Assembly (NCBI GenBank): GCA_002402545.1
Contig: DHGA01000051.1
Coordinates: forward strand, 1 to 6,369
Length of the DNA stretch: 6,369 nt
Direction of reading: 5' to 3'
Origin: Syntrophaceae bacterium UBA4810
GTDB lineage: Bacteria > Desulfobacterota > Syntrophia > Syntrophales > Smithellaceae
In this document: positions 1 to 5,391 of the stretch, in pieces
Layout of the letters: each line of letters begins with the position of its first letter
Position numbering within the stretch: the first letter of the stretch is position 1
The notes under the pieces: generated by a model
What the model saw: the letters and a program-made list of their open reading frames with translations, nothing else
Database searches by the model: none
Told to the model about the DNA's origin: nothing
Position numbers and translations under genes: made by a program

Positions 1-1115
1 TTGTCCGCGGCGAGGGAGAGATAACCTTCCGACGTTTGGTCAATGCGTTGGATGGACTAGATAGTCTCGCGTCAATCCACTCCTTATCTTTTAAAGATAA
101 AGATTGTTTCATTCATAATGAACGGGCGAATTTGCGTGATCTCTCTTCTTTAAAACTGCCCATCCGTGATCAGCGAAGATTGACATCTGGATATCATCTC
201 ATGTTCAGCAAAATAGAGGTTTTGGAGACATCGCGCGGCTGCACGCGTAACTGCAATTTTTGCAGCATGCACCATATGTACGGCAGATCATATCGCACCT
301 ATCCCGTTGAGCGCGTTCTTGATGATTTGGATGATATCTATCGCCGCAAGGGGATACGCATGATTTTTGTGACGGATGACAATTTTGTTTTAAGCCCCAA
401 ATGGGTTGATGAAATCTGTGAAGCAATCATAAAAAAAGAATACCGTGATTTGAAGCTCTCTGTTCAGTCCGATTGTATTTCCATCGTCAAAAACGAGCAG
501 ATGGTGCATAAAATGAGGCGTGCGGGATTCCGGTCGATATTTCTTGGGATTGAAAACGCTTCTGCTTCGAGCCTGGAAGCGCTGGAAAAAGGCGAAGTAG
601 TGGCTGTGTCTAAACAGGCAGTCGATATTTGTCATAAAAATGAAATTATGGTGCTAGGCGGCGCGATCTTTGGTCTACCTGAAGATGATAAAAATGCTAT
701 CCGGAAGAATTATTTATTTCTGAATAATATCGGCGTTGATGTAAGTTACTGCCAGATATTGACTCCGTATCCGAAGACCCAGCTTAGAGAAAATCTTCTG
801 AAGGAAGATCTAATAACAAATCACGATGATTATTCCAAATACAATGGATTATGGGCAAACGTCAGAACAAAGCATCTCTCCGCCGAACAGCTGCAATACT
901 TTTTCTGGTATTACCGTCAAAAAGCCGCCGACTGGTGGACACCATCGACATTTGCCAGAAGTCAGGGGCGCGTTTGGACGTGGCTATGGCAGTATTTAAT
1001 CAAACCGTTTATGCAGTTTTTCTTTGAGAAAAAAATCAAAAAGACAAGATGGAAGGCGCTTTATAAAAGAGAGCTGGAACGCCTGAAGCAAATGAACGCG
1101 TTTAGTGATATCTAG
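1..1115 (+). CDS. B12-binding-type radical SAM protein, C-terminal part (5' end outside window)
   Basis: The frame is open to the left edge (first full codon at 3), so the TTG near 36 is not the start. The first residues, VRGEGE at 3-20, resemble the conserved G-E-G/E stretch that ends the cobalamin-binding domain in BchE-like radical SAM enzymes. The cluster motif CTRNCNFC follows, with cysteines at 240-242, 252-254 and 261-263 (CxxxCxxC), which binds the [4Fe-4S] cluster and S-adenosylmethionine. Downstream are typical barrel segments: FVTDDNF, FLGIENAS (the GIE-type strand) and GAIFGLPED. The last roughly 90 residues are rich in Trp, Tyr and Lys and look like a family-specific tail. Such enzymes do radical methylations, cyclisations or other rearrangements, often on lipids or secondary metabolites; the substrate cannot be read from this fragment. 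The gene converges on the HU gene. Family assignment is firm; the B12 domain itself is outside the window and inferred. Confidence 0.9.
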   Translation, partial: VRGEGEITFRRLVNALDGLDSLASIHSLSFKDKDCFIHNERANLRDLSSLKLPIRDQRRLTSGYHLMFSKIEVLETSRGCTRNCNFCSMHHMYGRSYRTYPVERVLDDLDDIYRRKGIRMIFVTDDNFVLSPKWVDEICEAIIKKEYRDLKLSVQSDCISIVKNEQMVHKMRRAGFRSIFLGIENASASSLEALEKGEVVAVSKQAVDICHKNEIMVLGGAIFGLPEDDKNAIRKNYLFLNNIGVDVSYCQILTPYPKTQLRENLLKEDLITNHDDYSKYNGLWANVRTKHLSAEQLQYFFWYYRQKAADWWTPSTFARSQGRVWTWLWQYLIKPFMQFFFEKKIKKTRWKALYKRELERLKQMNAFSDI

Positions 1116-1127
1116 AAATATTTAAAC

Positions 1128-1146
1128 TTTTGCCGGTTTGGCAAAA
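1128..1146 (+). terminator. AT-rich hairpin after the radical SAM gene, possible terminator
   Basis: A perfect 7-bp inverted repeat (TTTTGCC, loop GGTTT, GGCAAAA) begins 13 nt after the stop codon at 1113-1115. The left arm starts in T and the right arm ends in A, and a T-rich tract (ATTATTTTTT) comes only about 15 nt later, so it is a weak candidate intrinsic terminator. It could act on either strand between the convergent genes. Confidence 0.35.
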
Positions 1147-1290
1147 TATATTCATCGACAATTATTTTTTCTAGGAAAGGTGATACTTTTAATATTTGAA
1201 TTCTACACTACATTCAAACCTGAAGCAGTGATTAGAATCACGCTAGTTTGCCAGTAAGCGATCGAGCAGGTGATTGTGATTTATGATAAT

Positions 1291-1318
1291 CAAGCCTACC
1301 CATTTCTGAGTAGGCTTG
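1291..1318 (-). terminator. Hairpin downstream of the HU gene, probable terminator
   Basis: A perfect 9-bp inverted repeat, CAAGCCTAC and GTAGGCTTG, with a 10-nt loop lies 22 nt beyond the HU stop codon. Read on the minus strand it is followed by A/T-rich sequence (ATTATCATAAAT) and not by a clean T-run, so termination efficiency is uncertain. Position and stem quality support a 3'-end role for the HU transcript. Confidence 0.5.
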
Positions 1319-1340
1319 TAATGACAAAAAATAAAGCAGT

Positions 1341-1628
1341 TTATTTTTTACCGAGAATCGAGTCCTTGGCTGCTTTTGCCACTTTAAACTTCACAACCTT
1401 CTTGGCGGGAATATTGATGGTTTCGCCAGTGGCAGGATTTCTGCCTATGCGAGCTTTTCGCTGAACAAGCACGAGCTTGCCGATGCCAGGAAGCGTGAAT
1501 GTATTCTTGGCTTCCTTGCAAGCTGTTTCAGCGATTAACTCCAAGATTTCTCCTGCCACTTTTTTTGTAATGCCAGCCTTGGTTGCTACTTTTTCTATCA
1601 GCTGTGATTTTGTCATTGCTTTTGCCAT
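1341..1628 (-). CDS. HU/IHF-family DNA-binding protein
   Basis: This 95-residue protein is a bacterial histone-like protein, which dimerises and bends DNA in the nucleoid. The HU fold is recognisable throughout. An N-terminal helical region begins at MTKSQLIEKVA; the LPGIGKLVLVQRKAR strand follows; the DNA-binding arm carries GRNPATGE, with the intercalating RNP triplet at residues 63-65; and the C-terminal portion reads IPAKKVVKFKVAKAAKD. The length matches the usual 90-100 residues. The Phe common in the GFG turn of many HU proteins is Ile here (PGIGKL). ATG at 1628 is chosen because AGGGGAG lies 8 nt upstream; a second in-frame ATG at 1616 gives MTKSQ, the more usual HU N-terminus, but lacks as good a ribosome site. 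The gene stands alone and converges with the radical SAM gene. HU versus IHF subtype cannot be settled from sequence alone. Confidence 0.96.
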   Translation of the reverse strand: MAKAMTKSQLIEKVATKAGITKKVAGEILELIAETACKEAKNTFTLPGIGKLVLVQRKARIGRNPATGETINIPAKKVVKFKVAKAAKDSILGKK

Positions 1629-1636
1629 ATTTTTTT

Positions 1637-1643
1637 CTCCCCT
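1637..1643 (-). promoter_or_regulatory. Ribosome binding site of the HU gene
   Basis: On the minus strand AGGGGAG lies 8 nt before the ATG at 1628. It decides between this start and the internal ATG at 1616. Confidence 0.75.
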
Positions 1644-1723
1644 ATAAAGATTTGTTTGTTACCTTAGTTTAATTAATCATAACTTGCAAGAGCAGATTCA
1701 ATTAATTGCAATAAAAATTAACG

Positions 1724-1756
1724 CCGCTTCACAAGCAAAGATGATATCAAGGCGGC
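1724..1756. repeat. Half-copy of the palindromic element found next to ettA
   Basis: 31 of 33 bases match 5394-5426, including an exact 21-base run (1736-1756 against 5406-5426). The similarity stops after GGCGGC, and I find no clear right-hand inverted arm downstream, so this seems to be a truncated or decayed copy of the 124-bp element. It lies about 100 bp upstream of the HU start codon. Confidence 0.75.
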
Positions 1757-1906
1757 AAGCAGAATGTCCGGTACGCCGTTGCATCCGCAGTCCGCTTAAT
1801 TGAGCTTTATAGGTATCTGATCTTATCTGAACCGCTGGCGATGGCGCGGAATCTTCACCTTTGGAATAATTACGAATAAAAAATATTTATCAGGACGAGC
1901 TTTACA

Positions 1907-1939
1907 ATTCGACATAAATGTCGAATCCGTGCTTTTTTT
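1907..1939 (+). terminator. Orphan hairpin with T-run, candidate intrinsic terminator
   Basis: ATTCGACA, loop TAAA, TGTCGAAT gives a perfect 8-bp stem. It is followed after six bases by seven T (1933-1939) and another four after a G. A short outer pairing, AGC at 1898-1900 with GCT at 1931-1933, can bring the T-run next to the structure. No plus-strand coding gene lies upstream within this gap, so it would end a non-coding transcript. Alternatively the palindrome is an operator. Confidence 0.45.
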
Positions 1940-2345
1940 GTTTTCTGCTTAACATATTGAATTTACGTTCAAATTTTTTAATAACTATATTTAGTTCGAC
2001 ACTTTTGTAGTAACTAAAACGGTTCAGCTAAATATTTAACATCATAATATCAGCAAGATACGCACGTTCTGCACAATGGCATAAATAATGCTTAAGGAAT
2101 AGGTGTAAGTTAAAATTTAGCTGTAAATAAGGAACTTTTCGCTAATTAAAGATTAAAAACCACAGGTAAAACAAGCAGTCTCTTCATAGGGGGGGAGAGA
2201 AATCTTCCTCCCTTCCTCCTAAAAATAAAAAGTAAGATTAAGAATATTTTGGAAACAGGCTGCGATGATGGAGATAAGTTTAAAGCAAATTATTGATTGA
2301 AGGTTGGCGCAAGTTAAAATCATAAAATTGTATGGGATAAACAAT

Positions 2346-3074
2346 ATGGCATTGAGAGAAGATTTTGAAAATACCGGAAACTGGCTTTTTAAAAGGAGAA
2401 GCTATCTTCCCCTGATCATGATTGGCATATTCTTGTTGGCAATGACGGAATATTACTATCTGCGTTTCGATCATATATGGGAAATATTCTGCCTCATTGT
2501 TAGTTTTTTTGGCTTAGGCATCCGCGTATTTACCGTTGGTCACACACCGAGAAGAACATCGGGTAGAAACTCAAAGCACCAGGTCGCGGAGTCCCTGAAT
2601 ACTACCGGTATTTACTCTGTCGTAAGGCACCCGTTGTATGTAGGCAACTTCTTCGTAGGATTAGGTTGGGTATTATTCATACACCTATGGTGGCTGACGC
2701 TTATCTATGTTCTGGTTTTTTGCTTGTATTACGAGCGCATCATTTTTGCCGAGGAGGAATTTCTTAGAAATAAATTCGGTAATGCCTATCTTGAGTGGGC
2801 GAATGTGACTCCTGTTTGTATTCCAAGGTTTAGTCAATATAAAAAAGCAGATTTGCCTTTTTCATTTAGAAACATACTGAAACGTGAATACAATGGTTTT
2901 CTTACCGTGGTCATTGTAATGTATTTTTTGGAAGTCGTGGGTGATTTTTTTGTCAAAGGTAAATTTGATTATGACTTTGGATGGATATTGCTTGTATTGG
3001 TAAGTTTTATTATCTGGTTTGTCTTAAGGTATTTGAAAAATTATACCCGCATTCTGCATGTCGAAGGAAGATAA
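2346..3074 (+). CDS. Membrane methyltransferase of the ICMT/PEMT fold, LmtA-like
   Basis: A 242-residue integral membrane protein. A first hydrophobic segment (about residues 21-39) and a second (about 45-62) lead to the cytoplasmic GHTPRR region. GIYSVVRHPLYVGN follows (RHPLY at 94-98) and then, around 130-155, YERIIFAEEEFLRNKFGNAYLEW. The RHPLY and the E-E with FG..Y..W blocks are the S-adenosylmethionine-binding signature shared by isoprenylcysteine carboxyl methyltransferases, PEMT-type enzymes and the lipid A 1-phosphate methyltransferase LmtA. Two more hydrophobic segments close the protein (about 190-210 and 215-232). ATG at 2346 is preferred over the upstream TTG at 2304 because ALREDFENTGNWLF looks like a native family N-terminus; its ribosome site (GGGA about 8 nt upstream) is weak. 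A PsiF-like gene follows 42 nt later, probably cotranscribed. The fold is firm. Lipid A phosphate as substrate is inferred from resemblance. Confidence 0.85.
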   Translation: MALREDFENTGNWLFKRRSYLPLIMIGIFLLAMTEYYYLRFDHIWEIFCLIVSFFGLGIRVFTVGHTPRRTSGRNSKHQVAESLNTTGIYSVVRHPLYVGNFFVGLGWVLFIHLWWLTLIYVLVFCLYYERIIFAEEEFLRNKFGNAYLEWANVTPVCIPRFSQYKKADLPFSFRNILKREYNGFLTVVIVMYFLEVVGDFFVKGKFDYDFGWILLVLVSFIIWFVLRYLKNYTRILHVEGR

Positions 3075-3116
3075 AATATTTATTCTAGCTCTGAAACAGA
3101 AGGCTGGTTGCTTATC

Positions 3117-3395
3117 ATGAAAAGGAAATTCACGAAGTTAATAGTTGTTTTTGTTGGTGTTCTATTTATTGCAGGTATAGCTTTTACCGGGGAGGCCTGT
3201 GAGTTAAAGGCTGCCCAGAAAAAATTGGCAGGAGATGCTAAGGCCAGTTTCATAAAAAAGTGCGAAGAAGATACTAAAGCCAAAAACAATTATGCTCGCC
3301 GCGAAGCCGAAAAAAAAGAAAGCATGGCAGGCATAGCAAAGGGTAGCCTGTTGAAGATGCTCTTTAGCCTAAATAAGTTAAATTTTGACGGCTGA
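3117..3395 (+). CDS. Small secreted protein with a PsiF-type repeat
   Basis: This 92-residue protein begins with a clear signal peptide: basic MKRKFTK, a hydrophobic core to about residue 23, then TGEA with likely cleavage after Ala27. The mature part opens with a single PsiF-like unit, with Cys28 and Cys49 spaced as in that family (C..KAAQKKLAGDAKASFIKKC), which suggests a periplasmic disulfide. PsiF of E. coli is a phosphate-starvation-inducible protein of unknown function and carries two such units. The rest is lysine- and glutamate-rich (about 50-68) and ends in a mildly amphipathic tail, SLLKMLFSLNKL. ATG at 3117 is preferred over TTG at 3108 because it gives a normal signal peptide; GAAGG lies about 13 nt upstream, rather far. 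It sits just after the methyltransferase gene and probably shares its transcript. The family call is good; function is unknown. Confidence 0.8.
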   Translation: MKRKFTKLIVVFVGVLFIAGIAFTGEACELKAAQKKLAGDAKASFIKKCEEDTKAKNNYARREAEKKESMAGIAKGSLLKMLFSLNKLNFDG

Positions 3396-3439
3396 TAGAA
3401 AAAAAATAGTTAAGATTGTTTACAAATTACCTGTAATAA

Positions 3440-3574
3440 ATTTACCAGTTCAATTTATTTGTACAAGAAATCGCCCGGGCCACAAAAAGCGAATTGGTCG
3501 GCCTCATCGGCAACATCGCCATTCTCTACTGCCAGCACCCAGAGCCGGACAAAAGAAGAATTAAAATGCCGTAA
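3440..3574 (+). pseudogene. C-terminal relic of a YhbY/CRS1-type RNA-binding protein
   Basis: In the frame ending at TAA 3572-3574, the stretch from 3467 encodes about 35 residues including EIARATKSELVGLIGNIAIL, then YC, then a tail ending RRIKMP. This matches the end of the CRS1/YhbY domain, in which A..T.S.LV..IGN...LY is followed by a short charged linker and a terminal IELP-like motif. Intact proteins are about 95-100 residues and bind pre-50S ribosomal RNA; roughly the first 60 residues are missing here. Upstream the frame turns AT-rich and hits a stop at 3437-3439, with no start codon between. The relic is clearly richer in G+C than its flanks, so its boundary at about 3465 looks like a deletion or recombination junction. 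No intact copy is visible in the window. It is very unlikely to be translated. Confidence 0.75.
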
Positions 3575-3717
3575 ATATAGGTGAAGTTTAATTTTTAGTT
3601 GGCTTAAATTCGACCATTACTTCCTGTAGTCGGTAAAACGTCAACTTAAACAAAAATACAAGGTTTCAATTCGTAAAAAACAAAATTTAGACTGAAATAT
3701 TGCAACATAGTATTTCA

Positions 3718-3746
3718 TTGACATACAAATCCGCGTTTCTTATAAT
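3718..3746 (+). promoter_or_regulatory. Perfect consensus sigma-70 promoter for the lipoprotein gene
   Basis: TTGACA at 3718-3723, a 17-bp spacer, then TATAAT at 3741-3746: both hexamers match the housekeeping consensus exactly with optimal spacing. A/T-rich sequence upstream could act as an UP element. Transcription would start near 3753, giving a leader of about 85 nt before the ATG at 3838. Confidence 0.85.
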
Positions 3747-3782
3747 TATAACGATATAAAGGAAAATCCTACCAGCCTTGTC

Positions 3783-3811
3783 AACATTGTTTGTAACATT
3801 CAAACAATGTT
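3783..3811 (+). promoter_or_regulatory. Leader hairpin in the lipoprotein mRNA
   Basis: AACATTGTTTG and CAAACAATGTT form a perfect 11-bp inverted repeat around a 7-nt loop. It lies about 30 nt after the predicted transcription start and ends 17 nt before the Shine-Dalgarno G-run. It is not followed by a T-run, so it is not a standard intrinsic terminator. It could be an mRNA-stabilising stem, a protein-binding operator (the palindrome also reads at DNA level) or a regulatory RNA target. Confidence 0.65.
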
Positions 3812-3828
3812 TAAATAATCATAAAAAA

Positions 3829-3834
3829 GGGGGG
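3829..3834 (+). promoter_or_regulatory. Ribosome binding site of the lipoprotein gene
   Basis: The run AAGGGGGG ends 3 nt before the ATG at 3838. It is strong but close. It supports this start over the upstream TTG at 3778, which lies at the foot of the leader hairpin. Confidence 0.7.
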
Positions 3835-3837
3835 CAT

Positions 3838-4536
3838 ATGAACTATCATTTAAAACTTATCAGTTTGATGATGCTTTTGATGATTTTAGCATTATTTGGT
3901 TGTGCGCAAATGACAATTTACCCTACACCAACAAAGGCGTTCATTCAAAAACCTTATTATCAAGCTTCCTACGATAGCGCATGGGATACCGTTTTGGAAG
4001 TTTTAGGCGAAGAAAGAGTTGGGACTGCATATCAAAACAAAAATAAAGGGAGAATAATAACTGGGTATTTTACGCAAGCTAAAGCAGGCGCAAATGTTCA
4101 GAACCAAGCTCGCTGGTCTTATACGATAACTTTAACGCAGCTAAGTGAGAATAGGACAAAAATTGATATAGTTTGCAAAATTGAACAGTATCTAAAAGGT
4201 TGGGGACTTGTTGCTTATGAATGGAGAGATATAACCGATGTATCAGGCTATAAAAATATTGCGCATAGCCTTGAAAAATGGCTCTACGAAAAAATTGAAA
4301 AGAGGAATATTGTGGTAGGGGGTGAGTCATTTCAAAAGCCTGCGAGCAGTCCTGAAACTCCCATTGACAATACCGAGAGAGCTTATAGTATGTATAAAGG
4401 AATTGTTTTAATGAACGGGGATTACATTAGGGGTAAAATCTTAAGTGTTGAAAATAATGTATTAAAGATTAGAACACAAGAGGGCAAAGTTTTATTATAT
4501 GATTATGAAAAAGATGTTAAAGCATACCTACAATAA
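3838..4536 (+). CDS. Predicted lipoprotein of unknown function, two-part
   Basis: From ATG 3838 the product has 232 residues. Residues 1-21 are a lipoprotein signal peptide (basic MNYHLK, Leu/Met-rich core) ending in the lipobox LFGC, so Cys22 would be lipidated; Phe at -2 is slightly unusual. Residues about 35-155 form an alpha/beta-looking domain starting YYQASYDSAWDTVLEVL and continuing through GRIITGYF and a beta-rich stretch (WSYTITLTQL, TKIDIVCKIEQYL). This plan resembles the BamC-like lipoprotein domains in a general way, though no diagnostic motif proves it. After a Pro/Ser-rich linker, residues about 185-232 (KGIVLMNGDYIRGKILSVENNVLKIR and onward) look like a small SH3- or Sm-like beta-barrel. 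The coding sequence is AT-rich compared with ettA. It has its own strong promoter, and an exonuclease gene follows after 109 nt. Function is not recognised. Confidence 0.8.
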   Translation: MNYHLKLISLMMLLMILALFGCAQMTIYPTPTKAFIQKPYYQASYDSAWDTVLEVLGEERVGTAYQNKNKGRIITGYFTQAKAGANVQNQARWSYTITLTQLSENRTKIDIVCKIEQYLKGWGLVAYEWRDITDVSGYKNIAHSLEKWLYEKIEKRNIVVGGESFQKPASSPETPIDNTERAYSMYKGIVLMNGDYIRGKILSVENNVLKIRTQEGKVLLYDYEKDVKAYLQ

Positions 4537-4632
4537 TACGAAAAAAGAATTAGCAAAAGGCGAAAATCATCAAAAATAGTTTTAGTATAAAGAATTGCAT
4601 TTTATATATTACGTATATTAATTGTTAGCATT

Positions 4633-4638
4633 AGGAGG
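4633..4638 (+). promoter_or_regulatory. Ribosome binding site of the exonuclease gene
   Basis: AGGAGG lies 7 nt before the ATG at 4646. It fixes this start over the upstream TTG at 4622, whose first codons would contain this Shine-Dalgarno. Confidence 0.85.
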
Positions 4639-4645
4639 ACATAGA

Positions 4646-5275
4646 ATGCTTTGGCTTTTAATAGCGATAATTATTGCAACGGTGATCACGTATTATATCT
4701 TGGTAAAGCGAAAAAGTGGCCATACGGGCAAGGAAAATCTATCAATCCTGCCAGAGCGGTTTGTAGTATTTGACCTTGAAACCACAGGCTTAAAACCAGA
4801 TACGCATGAAATCATAGAAATTGGCGCTATCCGCGTAAATCGGGATTCTGATAATCACGAAACATTCCAAGCATTGCTTAAGCCCACCAAGAAGATCCCG
4901 GCGAAAATTACCGAAATTACAGGCATTACCCAAGATATGGTTGAGAGGGACGGTGATCCATTGGAGATACTTCTGCCCCAATTTCTAGACTTTGTGGGCG
5001 ACCTTCCGCTCGTATCCTATAATGCTGAATTTGATATGGCGTTTTTAACAGCCGCAATTAAAAAAACTCAAGTAGACAAGCGGATTAAAAATCGTGCTTC
5101 CTGTGCTTTAAAGATGGCACGGCGAGCTTGGCCTGGACTGAAAAGCTATCGTTTGCCTGATCTTGCAAAAATGGGCAACTTGTCTGATGAAGATACTCAC
5201 CGTGCGCTTGGTGACTGTAAACGCACGCTGATTGTTTATACAGCAGCCGCAGCCAAGCTTAAAAGTGCAAGCTAA
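4646..5275 (+). CDS. Membrane-anchored DnaQ-like DEDDh 3'-5' exonuclease
   Basis: A 209-residue protein with all DEDDh catalytic elements. Exo I is FDLETTGL, with Asp43 and Glu45; Exo II is SYNAEFDMAFL, with Asp130; Exo III is HRALGDCKRT, with His185 and Asp190. These residues bind two metal ions and hydrolyse the 3' end of DNA or RNA. GITQDMV at about 93-99 and the PAKITEITGIT segment are typical of the DnaQ/PolC proofreading-domain family. Unusually, residues 3-20 are a single hydrophobic helix followed by KRKSGH, so the nuclease should be anchored to the inner membrane with its domain in the cytoplasm. It is not a standard proofreading subunit: no polymerase-binding tail is evident. The gene lies 109 nt after the lipoprotein gene and may be read from the same promoter, as no terminator is evident between them. 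Nuclease fold is firm; substrate is unknown. Confidence 0.92.
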   Translation: MLWLLIAIIIATVITYYILVKRKSGHTGKENLSILPERFVVFDLETTGLKPDTHEIIEIGAIRVNRDSDNHETFQALLKPTKKIPAKITEITGITQDMVERDGDPLEILLPQFLDFVGDLPLVSYNAEFDMAFLTAAIKKTQVDKRIKNRASCALKMARRAWPGLKSYRLPDLAKMGNLSDEDTHRALGDCKRTLIVYTAAAAKLKSAS

Positions 5276-5391
5276 CCAGCAAATTTTCCGGACGTTTTAA
5301 AGCCACCGCTGATCCGCAACGTTAAACATTTCAAAAGCAAATCATTAAAATATTTATTCACTGTTGTTGTTGACTTAGTAGGTGTAATTCT

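Larger units (their letters stand above)
1629..2345. other. Long intergenic region, about 700 bp, no convincing gene
   Basis: This divergent gap between the HU gene and the methyltransferase gene holds the HU leader, a half-copy of a repeat also found beside ettA (1724-1756), a GC-richer stretch to about 1860, an orphan terminator-like hairpin (1907-1939), and AT-rich sequence onwards. A purine-rich G-run followed by a pyrimidine tract at about 2190-2220 could form a weak hairpin. The only frame of any length is a minus-strand stretch ending at 1698 with no credible start region. Promoters for the HU gene (minus) and the methyltransferase gene (plus) must lie here, but no strong sigma-70 match was found for either. 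Confidence 0.7.
3396..3837. other. Intergenic region of about 440 bp with a gene relic and a strong promoter
   Basis: It contains, in order, an A/T-rich stretch after the PsiF-like gene, a GC-richer relic of a yhbY-type gene (3440-3574), AT-rich sequence with no recognised content (about 3575-3717), a consensus promoter (3718-3746), a leader hairpin (3783-3811) and the ribosome site of the lipoprotein gene. No intact gene is present. Confidence 0.8.

Noticed and set aside
205..635. Minus-strand open frames opposite the radical SAM gene
   Set aside because: The plus-strand frame carries the conserved radical SAM motifs; the opposite frames show none.
1228..1241. GTGATT-AG-AATCAC inverted repeat
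   Set aside because: Arms of only six bases with a 2-base loop and no context; expected by chance in AT-rich DNA.
1680..1720. Possible HU promoter on the minus strand (TTGAAT or TTGCAA with TATGAT or TAAGGT)
   Set aside because: No combination has both acceptable hexamers and 16-18 bp spacing, so I could not support a specific site.
1698..1784. Minus-strand 28-codon frame starting MQRRTGHSACRLDIIFACEA, inside a longer open stretch reaching about 1890
   Set aside because: No ribosome site, no family recognised, and it runs through the repeat half-copy; the openness is probably chance in a non-coding region.
1918..1940. GTCGAATCC, which resembles the T-arm end of a tRNA or part of tmRNA
   Set aside because: No acceptor stem, anticodon arm or CCA-like end can be built around it; the bases belong to a simple palindrome.
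2304..2345. TTG start extending the methyltransferase by 14 residues
   Set aside because: The extension MAQVKIIKLYGINN looks unlike the family N-terminus, whereas the ATG at 2346 gives a typical ALRE…GNWLF beginning.
3778..3837. TTG start extending the lipoprotein by 20 residues
   Set aside because: It would bury the lipoprotein signal peptide and lies within the leader hairpin region; the ATG at 3838 has a strong Shine-Dalgarno.
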